Assembly (NCBI GenBank): GCA_018058095.1
Contig: JAGPCO010000061.1
Span: 1-43,497, forward strand
Source of the DNA: Kofleriaceae bacterium
GTDB lineage: Bacteria > Myxococcota_A > Polyangia > Haliangiales > Haliangiaceae
Direction: 5' to 3'
DNA: 43,497 nt
Part shown: one piece after another, positions 15,519 to 25,062 of the stretch
How the letters are laid out: each line of letters begins with the position of its first letter
Numbering within the stretch: the stretch's first letter is position 1
The notes under the pieces: model-generated
What the model saw: the letters and a program-made list of their open reading frames with translations, nothing else
Databases searched by the model: none
What the model was told of the DNA's origin: nothing
Position numbers and translations under genes: made by a program

Positions 15519-18500
15519 ACTGCCGGAACGACAGGCCGAAGTGCCAGGTGCCGTTGCCGTCGTCGCCCAGGCGCGGCAGCAGCGGCAACGCGTACTCGAC
15601 GCTGAGGGAGCCGACGCCGAGGTCCAGGCGCAGGGCCAGGCCAGCGGCCGGCCGCACGTCGCTCCAGGTCAGGCCACCCCACCGGTTCTCGATGAAGCCG
15701 GCGTCGACGAACAGGGCGGTGGCCGGGACGACCGAGCCCAGCCAGGGGTGCTTGCCGAGGGTGAACTGGGCCTCGCCGCTGGCCAGGCCGCGCAGGTTGC
15801 CGCCGGCCGGCAACACCCGCAGCTGGGTCACCCCGTCGAACGGGGCGACGTCGGTCAGCAGGATCTCGGTCTTGAGCCGGTCGCGGGTGAAGCCCCGCAC
15901 CGTGTCGTCGCCGCCGGCGAAGAAGCGCTCGACCTCGGGCAGGAGGGCGCGGCCGCCGAGCGGCAGGCCCTGGTCGAAGCGGAGGTCGGCGCGCAGGCCG
16001 AGGCGGCGGCCGACCCGCTGGTACAGCTGCACCGTGGCCGACACCTTGAGGAACGCGTCCTGGCCGAGCAGGTACGGGCTGGCCAGCGCCGCCGACAGGT
16101 CGACCAGGCTGCCGTCGATGGGCGCCAGCGGGTTGAGCTGGTTGTCGACGCCGACCCGGCCGTCGCTGCGCAGGCCCAGGCCGATCGAGCCGGTCCGGGT
16201 CGACACCGGGACCGCGGCCAGGTCAGCGCCGGGGCCGGCGATACGCACCGCGTCCTCGTTGCGGTTGCGGACGCGGAAGTCGTAGCGGAGCGAGGCGGTG
16301 GTGACCCGGCCGCGCCGGCGCTCGTCGCCCTCGCGCTCCCACAGGCGGGTCGCGGCCAGCGCGCCGCCGTAGCTGGTCAGCTCGCCGAAGCGCTCGGTGT
16401 CCTCGCGCTGCCAGAACCCGGTCGCCTCGGAGCTGACCGGGGCGCCGATCAGGCCACGCACGATCCAGCGCGGCACCTTGAACGAGCTCTTGGCCGACTT
16501 GAACAGGGTGCCGTAGCTGGCCTCGGCGTCGCTGGCCAGGCCGCGCCCGAGCAGGTTGGGCAGCGTCGCCTTGAGGCGGCCGAAGGTGCCCTGCCGGGTC
16601 GACTGCCCGAGCTCGGCCTCGAACAGGGCGCGGGCGTCGTAGCGCTCCTCGACCTGGACGATGGCCGCGACCGGGCCGTCGCCGCTGTCGCGGCCGAGGT
16701 AGTCGATCCGGACCGCGTCGAACAGGCCGGTGGCCCGGACCCGGCGTGGCCCGGCGTCGAGCTCCTGGCTGGTCGCCAGCGCGCCCTCGCGGAAGCCCAG
16801 CTCCTGGGTGATGACCTCGGCCTCGGTGCGGGAGTTGCCGCGGACCAGGACCTTGCCCAGGCGGAGCAGCGGCCCGGGCGTGACCCGATAGGTCAGGGTG
16901 ACCGTGCCCGCGGTCGCCCCGGCGTCGACCTCGAGCGCGGCGTCGGCCCGGGCCTGCCCCCCCTCGCGGTAGTGGTCGCGCACCGCGGTGGCCGCGGCCT
17001 GGGCCAGCGCCAGCCGGAGCGGGGCCTGGGGCACGACCGCCGCGCAGCCGTCGGCGGTGGTGGTGATCACCGCCTGCCGGGTGCGCCGGCGCCGCTCGTC
17101 GGCCCCGGCCGCGCTGGCCTCGATCGCCCGCACCAGCGCGGCCCGGCAGGTGCGCCGGGCCGGCTCGGTCAGGAGCCCGGCCCCGACCAGCACCAGCCGC
17201 AGCCGGGTCACGTCGGTGCGCGGCCCCTCGACCAGGTCGAACCGCACGTGCAGCTGGCCCGGGCCGCGCCCGCTGGCGACCAGCGCCGCGGTCAGCGCCG
17301 CCGGCCGCCGCCCCGGCGTGGGGCCGGCGTGCGGCGTGACCTGGGCCGACAGGTACCCGGCGTCGGCGTAGGCCCGGCGCAGGCGATCGGCGTCGCCGGC
17401 GAGCTGGGCCGAGGTGGCGGCGCCGCCGCCCGACAGGGTCCGGTACGGCCGCACCGTGACCACGTCGGCCAGCTGGCTGGCCGGCAGGGCCTGGTTGCCG
17501 GCGAACGTGACCGAGCGGATCTGGCGCGGCGTGCCCTCGTCGATGCGGAAGTAGATGCGATCGAACTGCCGGCCACGGCCGTCGGCGCCGGCGCTCTGGC
17601 CGGCCGGCCCGGTCAGCTGATCGAAGCGCTCGCGCACCCAGGTGACCTGGGTGTCGAACCGGCCGCGCTCCTGGTAGTAGCTGGCGATGGCCGCGGCCGA
17701 CGCCGCCGCCTCGACGTCGTCGGCGCTGCGCGCCTCGGCGAAGGTCAGGCGGGCCCGCAGCGCGTCGTCGGGGAAGCGGCTCTTGTCGTTGCCCTCGAAC
17801 TCGACGTCGGTCTGGCGCCGCTCGTCGATGCGCAGGCGGACCCGCACCGTCTTGCTCTTGCGGTCGAAGCTCTGGCGCGGGTCGTCGTCGGCCAGCTGGA
17901 CGTTGGGGTAGCCGCGCCGCTGGAACAGCTCGATCACCTTCTGCCGCGACGCCTGGTAGCGCGCCAGCGAGAACGGGGCCTGGCCGACGCAGAGCGACAG
18001 CAGGCACAGGCGCGGCGCCGCGAACAGGGCGCGGATCTCGGCCACCGTGACCCCGGTGGTGCCGCCGGTGACCACGGTGATGGTGCCGATGTCGTAGCGC
18101 GGGCCGAGCGTCGCCTTGACCTGGATGCGTGACGAACGGGCGTCGCTCTCGGCCAGGGTCACGGTCACCACCGCGTCGAAGTAACCCTCGTCGCGCAGGT
18201 ACTCGCGCAGCGCGTCGGTCTCGTCGCGCAGCGCGGTGTCGAGCTCGGCCCGATCGCGCGGCAAGGCGGCGCCGACCCGCAGGCGCAGGCGCCGGGCCAG
18301 CTGGTCGTCGAGCGCGAGGTCGAGCAGGCTGCGATCGACCGACACCGTGACCGCCCGGACCAGGCGGACCGGCACCACCGCCAGGGTGGCGCGGACCCCG
18401 CTGCCGACGCCGTCGATGCGCAGGTCGATCAGCTCGTACCCGACGGCCTTGAGCAGCCGGCCCAGCTCGGGCCGCGGGTCGGCCAGCTGGCGGGCGGCGT

Positions 18501-18765
18501 CGACGCCGGGCGCCAGCACCGCGCGCAGCGTGGCCGGGTCGTCGACCAGCTGGCCACGCAGCGTCCACTCGGTCCACGGCCGCGGCAGCGCGGTCGAGCC
18601 GAGGTCGGGCGCGGTGCCGACCGCGCCGGCGTCGTCGCCGGCCGCGCCACCGCCGTCCGGGGCGGGCTGGGCCACCGCGACGGCGGCGACCAGCGACACC
18701 ACCAGCGCGGCCCCGGCGCGGAGGCCGGACCGTCGTCCGCCGTGCTGGCCGAGAGAGGTCGTCAT
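15517..18765 (-). CDS. tamA: TamA/BamA-family outer-membrane protein (Omp85)
   Basis: A 1082-residue protein with a signal peptide ending near AVAVAQ. The long periplasmic part has several POTRA-like units, for example VEFEGNDKSRFPDDALRARL, VTFAGNQALPASQLADVV and KVLVRGNSRTEAEVITQEL. The C-terminal 450 residues form a beta-barrel with the Omp85 L6-loop motif GGDDTVRGFTRDRL, and the protein ends in Gln after WHFGLSFR, close to the usual aromatic end. It is much longer than E. coli TamA (577 residues) because of extra periplasmic domains. Its ATG overlaps the tamB stop (ATGA), so the pair is co-translated and probably works together in outer-membrane protein or phospholipid transport. The exact number of POTRA units is uncertain. 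Confidence 0.88.
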   Translation of the reverse strand: MTTSLGQHGGRRSGLRAGAALVVSLVAAVAVAQPAPDGGGAAGDDAGAVGTAPDLGSTALPRPWTEWTLRGQLVDDPATLRAVLAPGVDAARQLADPRPELGRLLKAVGYELIDLRIDGVGSGVRATLAVVPVRLVRAVTVSVDRSLLDLALDDQLARRLRLRVGAALPRDRAELDTALRDETDALREYLRDEGYFDAVVTVTLAESDARSSRIQVKATLGPRYDIGTITVVTGGTTGVTVAEIRALFAAPRLCLLSLCVGQAPFSLARYQASRQKVIELFQRRGYPNVQLADDDPRQSFDRKSKTVRVRLRIDERRQTDVEFEGNDKSRFPDDALRARLTFAEARSADDVEAAASAAAIASYYQERGRFDTQVTWVRERFDQLTGPAGQSAGADGRGRQFDRIYFRIDEGTPRQIRSVTFAGNQALPASQLADVVTVRPYRTLSGGGAATSAQLAGDADRLRRAYADAGYLSAQVTPHAGPTPGRRPAALTAALVASGRGPGQLHVRFDLVEGPRTDVTRLRLVLVGAGLLTEPARRTCRAALVRAIEASAAGADERRRRTRQAVITTTADGCAAVVPQAPLRLALAQAAATAVRDHYREGGQARADAALEVDAGATAGTVTLTYRVTPGPLLRLGKVLVRGNSRTEAEVITQELGFREGALATSQELDAGPRRVRATGLFDAVRIDYLGRDSGDGPVAAIVQVEERYDARALFEAELGQSTRQGTFGRLKATLPNLLGRGLASDAEASYGTLFKSAKSSFKVPRWIVRGLIGAPVSSEATGFWQREDTERFGELTSYGGALAATRLWEREGDERRRGRVTTASLRYDFRVRNRNEDAVRIAGPGADLAAVPVSTRTGSIGLGLRSDGRVGVDNQLNPLAPIDGSLVDLSAALASPYLLGQDAFLKVSATVQLYQRVGRRLGLRADLRFDQGLPLGGRALLPEVERFFAGGDDTVRGFTRDRLKTEILLTDVAPFDGVTQLRVLPAGGNLRGLASGEAQFTLGKHPWLGSVVPATALFVDAGFIENRWGGLTWSDVRPAAGLALRLDLGVGSLSVEYALPLLPRLGDDGNGTWHFGLSFRQ

Positions 18766-21700
18766 GGGATGAAGAACCGGTAGACCAGCTTGACCTGGAG
18801 GTCGGAGATGTCCTGCTCGGCCGGGTCGCTGAAGTTCTTGCCGAGATAGCTGCCCTGCAGCGCCAGCGGCTCGCCGTTGCGGAGGAAGCGGTACGGCAAG
18901 GGGAAGTCGCCGCGGACGTTGAACGTGGTGCCACGCCCGCCGGCCTGCTCCCAGTCGCCGATGAGGTCGAAGTTCTCGAACACCCGCTCCTCGAGGTGGA
19001 CGCCGAACCCGTCGGTGGTGAGGTAGGGCTTGACCACGTCGAGGCTCGACAGCTCGGTCAGCTGCTTGCCGAACAGCGCCGCGGTCTGATCGGCGACGAA
19101 GTCCTTGAGCACCTGGTCGGTCAGGCTGGTGCTCTGCAGCTGCGGATCGATCTCGGTCGGGTTGACCAGGCTGGTGTCGGCGCTGGCGCCGCGCAGCTGG
19201 TCCGGGGTCTGCCCGACCAGCAGGGCCAGGGTCTGCGCCTTGTCGAGGCCGGTCGAGGTGAACATGTCCCAGCGCAGGTTGTCGATCGAGCCGGTGACCT
19301 CGACCGTGACCAGGTGGGCCTGACCGGTGCGGTCGCGGTAGTCGGCCTCGCTGCGCACGGCGAGCGTCGGCGTGTCGGCCGGGAAGCGGCGCTGGTCGGA
19401 GAACGTCGCGGTGCCCGAGGTGCGGGTGAACCGGACCGGCGAGAACGGCAGCTTGAAGCTGCCGCGGGTGACGCGGATCTCGCCGTCGATGCGCGGGTCG
19501 CGCGGGCTGCCGGTGACCCGGACCTTGCCGCGGGTGTCGATGTTGAACACGTTGTTGGTGGCGGCGAACTGGCGGACGTCGACCACCAGGTCGAGGTCGG
19601 TCGCGGCCAGGGTCGGGTACTCCTCCCAGAACGGCTTGCCCGACCCGCCGCTGGCCGCGGCCGGGCGCAGCAGCTCGCCGACGTCGAAGGCGCGGAAGTA
19701 CCGGCCCGACACCAGCTCGAGCCCGCCCGACAGGCGCCAGGCCGTGCTGGTCGGCGCCTTGACCACCCGCATGCCGGTCGCCGACAGCACCAGGTCGAGC
19801 TGGCGCGGGACCCGGAACGGGATGGCGGCGGCGTCGAAGCGCAGGTCGGCCCCGGCCAGGGCGAAGCCATCGCCCAGCTCGACGGCGCCGCGCAGCCGGC
19901 GCAGGCTGCCTTCGCCGTCGATGGCCACGGTGACGTCGTCGATGTCGACCTGGTAGCGCCGGTTGGCGGCGGTGCCGGCGTCGGACAGCGTCACCGCGCC
20001 GCCACGGAACGCCAGCTCGCGCGGCCACTTGCGCGGCACGAACGCCAGCGGCTGCACCGGCGAGAAGCGCAGGGTGCCGAACACCTCGGGCCGGGCGCCA
20101 CGGCCCGACAGGGTCAGGTTGTCCTCGATCTCGGCCACGCCGCTGGCCTGCGAGAACTCGCTCGGCGCCAGCGCCAGCAGCATCTTGCCGGCGATCTGGC
20201 CCTCGATGATGAGGCCCCAGGTCGCCGGGGTCAGGCCGACCAGGCCGATGCCGCCGCGCACCACCAGCTCGGCCCGCTCGTCGAGGTAGGTGTCGTCGAC
20301 GCGGATGCGCACGTCGGAGAAGCCCAGGCTGTTCTGGCCCAGCTTGATCTGCCCGGTCGGCACGCGGATGACCGTCTCCTGCCCGCTCGGGCGCAGCCGC
20401 ACGTCGCGCAGGCCGAGCTCGGCCGACACCTGCGGCGTCAGCGCGGTGCCGGTCAGCTGCGCGCTCAGCTCGGCGGCGCCGCTGAGGTCGTCGAACTGGC
20501 CGCGCAGCAGCGGCTTGATGAGCGACAGGTCGAGCACACCCTGGGCGGCCAGGGCCAGCTTGCCGGCGCTGGCGGTGCCCGACACCTCGATGACCCCGAG
20601 CGGGGTGGCCAGCCGGATCGGGCACGGCGTGGTGCCGCCGCCGTCGCCGGGGCAGACCAGCTCGACGCTGGTCGGGGTGACGCGCAACGACACCGCGGCC
20701 CGCCCGGTCGCCGGCAGCGCGACCACCCGCAGCGGCTGCGGCGCGCCGTCGTCGTCGACCCGGTCGACGATCGCGGTCAGGTCGTCGAGGGTGACCCACG
20801 CCACCGGCGGTCGGTCCGAGCCGAGCTCGGCGTGGACCTCGACGGTGCCGCTGGCCCAGGCCCGGACCGGGACGTCGATGCCGAGCAGGGCCGACAGGTC
20901 GATCAGCGGGTCGAGCTCGAGCAGGCGGCCGCGCAGCCGGAGGTCGACCGGGTAGGGCGCGCTGGTGCCGATGGTGGCCTCCAGCTCGAGGCGATCGTGC
21001 AGCGTGCTGCCGCGCAGCACCAGCCGGTCGCGCTGGGCGCCGGTGCCCGGCCGGATGCTCAGCTCGAGCGTGCCCAGCAGCTGGCGCAGCACGGTCAGCC
21101 GCTCGATGGTGAGGCGGCCGTCGAGGGTCGGCTTGGTCCGGCTGCCGCTGATGTGCAACACGGTCGACAGCACGCCGTCGACGGTGCCGGGCGCCAGCCC
21201 GAGCGAGCGGGCCAGGGCCTCGATCGGCACGGCCGACAGCGCGACCGTGCCGGTCAGCGCCGGGTCGTCCTTGCCGCGGCGTGGCGGCGTCGACAGCGTG
21301 AGATCGATGGCGCCGCCGGTGGCGTGGACGGCCCGGCCGACGACACACGAGCCCTTGGCCAGCTTGGCGTCGTCGCACGCCCGCACGTCCTCGGCGCGGA
21401 CCACCACGCCCGGGCGGCGGCACAGCTCGTCGTCCTTGTAGTTGATACACGCGGCCAGGTCGCGAAAGTCCTCGCCCTCGATCTGCAGCTTGTCGCTGAC
21501 CAGGTAGCCCTTGAGCAGGCGCAGCTGGTCGAACGGGTCCTTGTGGCCCGACAGGCTGCCGTTGATGCGCAGATCGAGGCGCTTGATCTTGCCGCGCGCG
21601 TAGGGCGGTTGCTGCAGGGCCTTGAGCACCTTGGCGGCGTCGAGATCCTCGCCCGACACCGTGCCGGACAGCCCGACCGCCTGGGGCGAGCCGGCGGCGA

Positions 21701-24050
21701 ACCACGGCACCAGCGCGGCGGCCAGCGCCGCTGGACCCGGCGCCGCGCCAGCGTCGGGAGCCGCGACCGACGCCGGCGGGGCCGGGGACGCCGGCGCGAC
21801 CGACGCCGGCGCGACCGACGCCGGCGGGGCCGGCGCGGGTGCGACCGACGCCGGCGTGACCGGCACGACCGGCAGGAGCAGCGGGACCATCGCGAAGTAG
21901 GGCGCGGCCACCGCCACGGACGCTCCGACCGGGACCGCTCCGCCCGGGGCCGCCGGGCCGGGGTCGAGGCGGCCGGTGCGAGCCCCGGCCCCATCGACCG
22001 CCCCGGCGTCGGCCCGCTTGGGCTTCTTGGCCGGGGTGGCGCACGGCATCCGGACCTGGAAGCCCGAGGTGCGCAGGGTGCCACCGAGGTCGTGGGTCAC
22101 GGCCGAGTCGACGTACAGCACGCAGTCCTCGTAGCGGAAGTCGGCGTCGATGGTGCCGGCCTGGGTCCCAGCCAGGCGACCGGAGCCCTCCTTGACCCGC
22201 AGGTTGGTCCACGGCCCGTCGAGGTCGACCCGCAGGCCGTCGACCCGCGTCGCGAAGGTCGGCAGCTCGAGGCGGCGCAGCCACTGGCCCAGGTCCTGCG
22301 AGGTGCCGGTCACCAGGAGGCCGAGGGTCTCCTCGCTGGTGGTCACCCCCCCGAGCAGCTTGAGCTTGGTCGCCCCGGCCTCGACCAGGACGTTGTCGAT
22401 CTGGATCTTGTCGAGGCTGCTCTGGGTGGTGATCGAGCCGCCGTGCACGCGGGTGGTGCGCTCGCGCGGTCGCCGGCCGAGCGCGATGTCGAGCTCGGTG
22501 ATGGCGAAGCCGTCGGCCAGGTCGCCGTGCCCGCGCAGGTGGCCCATCACGTGCTGGCCGAGCGCGCCGGCCACCACCGGCGGCAGCCAGCGGCCGAGGT
22601 CGATCGGCTTCTTGACGCTGAGGTCGGCGTTGACGTGATAGGGCGAGATGCCGAACGAGGCGGCCAGCTCCAGCTCGCCCGGCTCGAGCCCACGCGCGAC
22701 CTGGCCGGCGTCGACCCGGGCCACCGTCTTCTCGAGGAAGCCCTGGTCGTTGATGGTGTCGATCGAGCCGTGCAGCTCGTCGAGGATGAGGTGGAGCGGC
22801 TCGGTCGCCTCGCGCAGCGGGGTCTTGACGTGCAGGCCCCACAGCTCGAAGCCGACCTTGGGCGTGGCGATGAACGGACCGGCCATGGTCAGGCGGGCCC
22901 GCACGTCGTCGCCCGACATGGTCGAGTCGATCGCGGTGTTGAGCGTCGGCCCCATGTTGTCGGCGGTCAGCTCGAGATCCCAGCGGCCGTCGTACGGGCG
23001 GTCCCAGTAGTCGATGAGCTGGCCGCGCAGGCGGATGCGCCCGCCGACGGTCGACTCGAGGCGAGCGTCGAGCTCGAGGGTGTTGGCCACCGCGGCGTCG
23101 GGCCAGCCACGCGGCAGCTGGGCCAGTCGGTCGATGACCAGCGCCTTGAAGTCGATGCGGTAGTCATAGCTGCCCGAGCCGTCGTCCCGGGCCGAGCCAC
23201 CGCGGTTGCCGATCTTGAGGATGGTCTTGCCGCCCCGCACCGGTCGGCCGGGGTCGGGCGCCAGGCTGAAGTACAGGCGGGCGACCACCGGGTCGCGACC
23301 GTCGGCGTAGAAGTACACCCCGTCGGCGTTGACGTCCTCGACCGCCAGGGTCGACATGAAGGCGGGCGCCTCCGGGGTCCCGTACGGGGTGAAGTAGCCC
23401 TCGAGGTCGACGTCGCGCAGGTTGATGTCGCGCAGCTCGAAGATGGGAGGCGGCGCGCTGGCGAAGATGCCGGCGCGGAAGCCGGGCTTCATGCGCGGGT
23501 AGAACGCCGACACCAGGCTGACGATGACCTTGTCCCAGTCGTGCAGCGGGTATGGCTCGAGCGTCTCGACCAGGCGGACCCAGCCGCCGTGGACGGTGAC
23601 GGTGCGGAACACCAGGTCGTGGTTGCCGAACAGGAGCGCGTGGGCGTCGATCTCGGCGGTGATGCGCGGGACCTCGAGCAGCTTGGCGCGTGGCGCCGCC
23701 AGGTCGACCACCATCTGGTCGCCGATCTGCCGCTCGGGGTGGGCGTCCCACACCGTGACGTTGCGCAGCTCGATCGGCACCCAGCCGCCGCGGGCGATGG
23801 TCGGCAGGTCGCGCAGGCTCCAGTCGATCGACCCGATCTGGATGCGGCCGCGCATCTTGTCGTTGAGCATGTCGGCGACCTCGGACGCCAGGGCCGGGCC
23901 GGCGAACAGGAGGCGCAGCACCACCACGGCCAGGGCGGCCAGGAGCACGAGTCCAAGACCGATGGCGGTGAGCCACCGGCGGATCCGGTGGGGGGATCGC
24001 ACCGAGGGCAGCCTAGCAGGGGATGTCGACCACCAAGAGCTTCTCCCCAT
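18762..24050 (-). CDS. tamB: TamB-like AsmA/DUF490 translocation and assembly protein
   Basis: A 1762-residue protein anchored by one N-terminal membrane segment (about residues 25-45). The long beta-rich body ends with the conserved TamB/DUF490 C-terminus: VTGSPRDPRIDGEIRVTRG, then AKALLVGQTP-like AQTLALLVGQTPDQL, and a final strand DISDLQVKLVYRFFIP. TamB forms a periplasm-spanning hydrophobic groove that partners TamA. A Pro/Ala/Val-rich low-complexity linker with repeated PASVA interrupts the middle (about residues 720-780). ATG 24050 lacks a Shine-Dalgarno sequence; GTG 24002, directly before the Arg-rich membrane segment, is an alternative. It is encoded upstream of tamA, with a 4-bp overlap. 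Confidence 0.88.
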   Translation of the reverse strand: MGRSSWWSTSPARLPSVRSPHRIRRWLTAIGLGLVLLAALAVVVLRLLFAGPALASEVADMLNDKMRGRIQIGSIDWSLRDLPTIARGGWVPIELRNVTVWDAHPERQIGDQMVVDLAAPRAKLLEVPRITAEIDAHALLFGNHDLVFRTVTVHGGWVRLVETLEPYPLHDWDKVIVSLVSAFYPRMKPGFRAGIFASAPPPIFELRDINLRDVDLEGYFTPYGTPEAPAFMSTLAVEDVNADGVYFYADGRDPVVARLYFSLAPDPGRPVRGGKTILKIGNRGGSARDDGSGSYDYRIDFKALVIDRLAQLPRGWPDAAVANTLELDARLESTVGGRIRLRGQLIDYWDRPYDGRWDLELTADNMGPTLNTAIDSTMSGDDVRARLTMAGPFIATPKVGFELWGLHVKTPLREATEPLHLILDELHGSIDTINDQGFLEKTVARVDAGQVARGLEPGELELAASFGISPYHVNADLSVKKPIDLGRWLPPVVAGALGQHVMGHLRGHGDLADGFAITELDIALGRRPRERTTRVHGGSITTQSSLDKIQIDNVLVEAGATKLKLLGGVTTSEETLGLLVTGTSQDLGQWLRRLELPTFATRVDGLRVDLDGPWTNLRVKEGSGRLAGTQAGTIDADFRYEDCVLYVDSAVTHDLGGTLRTSGFQVRMPCATPAKKPKRADAGAVDGAGARTGRLDPGPAAPGGAVPVGASVAVAAPYFAMVPLLLPVVPVTPASVAPAPAPPASVAPASVAPASPAPPASVAAPDAGAAPGPAALAAALVPWFAAGSPQAVGLSGTVSGEDLDAAKVLKALQQPPYARGKIKRLDLRINGSLSGHKDPFDQLRLLKGYLVSDKLQIEGEDFRDLAACINYKDDELCRRPGVVVRAEDVRACDDAKLAKGSCVVGRAVHATGGAIDLTLSTPPRRGKDDPALTGTVALSAVPIEALARSLGLAPGTVDGVLSTVLHISGSRTKPTLDGRLTIERLTVLRQLLGTLELSIRPGTGAQRDRLVLRGSTLHDRLELEATIGTSAPYPVDLRLRGRLLELDPLIDLSALLGIDVPVRAWASGTVEVHAELGSDRPPVAWVTLDDLTAIVDRVDDDGAPQPLRVVALPATGRAAVSLRVTPTSVELVCPGDGGGTTPCPIRLATPLGVIEVSGTASAGKLALAAQGVLDLSLIKPLLRGQFDDLSGAAELSAQLTGTALTPQVSAELGLRDVRLRPSGQETVIRVPTGQIKLGQNSLGFSDVRIRVDDTYLDERAELVVRGGIGLVGLTPATWGLIIEGQIAGKMLLALAPSEFSQASGVAEIEDNLTLSGRGARPEVFGTLRFSPVQPLAFVPRKWPRELAFRGGAVTLSDAGTAANRRYQVDIDDVTVAIDGEGSLRRLRGAVELGDGFALAGADLRFDAAAIPFRVPRQLDLVLSATGMRVVKAPTSTAWRLSGGLELVSGRYFRAFDVGELLRPAAASGGSGKPFWEEYPTLAATDLDLVVDVRQFAATNNVFNIDTRGKVRVTGSPRDPRIDGEIRVTRGSFKLPFSPVRFTRTSGTATFSDQRRFPADTPTLAVRSEADYRDRTGQAHLVTVEVTGSIDNLRWDMFTSTGLDKAQTLALLVGQTPDQLRGASADTSLVNPTEIDPQLQSTSLTDQVLKDFVADQTAALFGKQLTELSSLDVVKPYLTTDGFGVHLEERVFENFDLIGDWEQAGGRGTTFNVRGDFPLPYRFLRNGEPLALQGSYLGKNFSDPAEQDISDLQVKLVYRFFIP
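21781..21870. repeat. 15-bp coding minisatellite in tamB
   Basis: GCGACCGACGCCGGC recurs four times, partly in tandem. On the coding strand it specifies the pentapeptide PASVA. The repeats keep frame, so copy-number change would only alter linker length. Confidence 0.7.
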
Positions 24051-24373
24051 ACTTTCGCCGGGCTGGACTGTCTGAACGACGTCCAGTCCGGTCCGGAATT
24101 CAGCCACGGTCGGCGGTACGGACCGGGGCAGGCAGCCGGGCGCGTGCTGGCGCAGGAGCGGCGCGGGAGTGATCTCGGCCACCGGCCCCGACGTGTGGCG
24201 GGGCCGGAAAGGCGCGCCTTCGCTCGACGTGTGCACACACGGTGCACCGCACGACGGGTGATTCGGGCTGGTCGTGCTGCGGCCTTCTGCCTATACTGAA
24301 AAGGTCGGCGCATTCTGCCGTCCGGTGGGTCGTCCTGACCCGCTGCCCCTCCAGCTCCAGCCGCGAGGTCTCC
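24051..24373. promoter_or_regulatory. divergent control region between tamB and the PDZ gene
   Basis: 323 bp without a gene. It holds CTGGAC and GTCCAG 12 bp apart (24063-24086), a 9-bp hairpin CCGGCCCCG and CGGGGCCGG (24182-24207), the palindrome AAGGCGCGCCTT (24209-24220), and the palindrome GTGTGCACAC (24229-24238). TATACT at 24292-24297 is a likely -10 for the PDZ gene, leaving a leader of about 70 nt. The palindromes are candidate operators; no U tract follows the hairpin. Confidence 0.45.
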
Positions 24374-24877
24374 ATGTCGGTCGAGTCCGAGGACGCTGTC
24401 GCCCCGTCGCCCACCAGCTCGTCGCCGGGCCCTCGTGCGCTGCTGCGACGGGAGGCGCTGCTGCCGCGCGAACGCAGCGGCGGCCTGGCCGGGGTCGCGC
24501 TGGTGTGTACGCTGGCCGGGGTCGCGTCCGGCTTCGCCGTGGCGACGACGATGGTGGCAGCGCAGATGGCCCGCGAGTCGGCCGCCATGGGTATGACGCG
24601 GCCGACCAGCCTGCACGCGTTCCTCGGCGTCACCACCGTCCAGCGCCGGGGCCAGACCCAGGTGATCCACGTCTACCCGCGCACGCCAGCGGCCGACGTC
24701 GGGCTGCAGGTCGGCGACGTGGTGGTGTCGTTCGATGGCGAGCCGCTCGATGTCGATGGCGAGCTGCGCGGCCTGGTGCAGGCCGCCGGGGTCGGCCACA
24801 CCGCGGTCGTCGCCGTCCGCCGTGGCGGCACCGAGCTGGTCGTCCGCCCGCGCCTGATCGCCGCCGTCGAGCGCTAG
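24374..24877 (+). CDS. membrane-anchored PDZ-domain protein
   Basis: A 167-residue protein. A Ser/Pro-rich cytoplasmic N-terminus leads to one membrane segment (LAGVALVCTLAGVASGFAVA, about residues 38-57) and then one PDZ domain (about residues 78-163: HAFLGVTT ... AADVGLQVGDVVVSFDGEPL). No protease domain is present, so it may be an adaptor or scaffold; some secretion GspC-like proteins have this shape. ATG 24374 is preceded by GAGG with short spacing. Its stop codon TAG lies inside the CTAG that begins repeat copy B. Confidence 0.8.
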   Translation: MSVESEDAVAPSPTSSSPGPRALLRREALLPRERSGGLAGVALVCTLAGVASGFAVATTMVAAQMARESAAMGMTRPTSLHAFLGVTTVQRRGQTQVIHVYPRTPAADVGLQVGDVVVSFDGEPLDVDGELRGLVQAAGVGHTAVVAVRRGGTELVVRPRLIAAVER

Positions 24878-24989
24878 CAGGCTGCTGAAGAACCCGCCGG
24901 CGGCTCCTGCCGACGGGACGGGCTCCGTGTCTTCAGCAGGCTGCGAGATCGAAAATGCCTGGCAGGATGCTTCTTCAGCATCCTGCTAG
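24874..24989 (+). repeat. dispersed ~116-bp repeat, copy B
   Basis: Same element as copy A, in the same orientation, with only scattered differences and one 2-bp gap. The terminal inverted repeat is 19 bp with one mismatch. The terminal hairpin arms are AGCAGGATGCT and AGCATCCTGCT. The first CTAG of the element contains the stop codon of the PDZ gene. Confidence 0.85.
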
Positions 24990-25062
24990 CCCCGGCCCAG
25001 TACCGCGGGACGAGGGCCGCCGCGCCGGACGTCGTCGAAACCGGAGGGCACCCGGCCGGCGA

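Noticed and set aside
18996-24299. A plus-strand open frame of about 1,770 codons opposite tamB
   Set aside because: Its translation is rich in Gln, Arg, His, Gly and Ala without hydrophobic order. It is the usual antisense shadow of a GC-rich gene.
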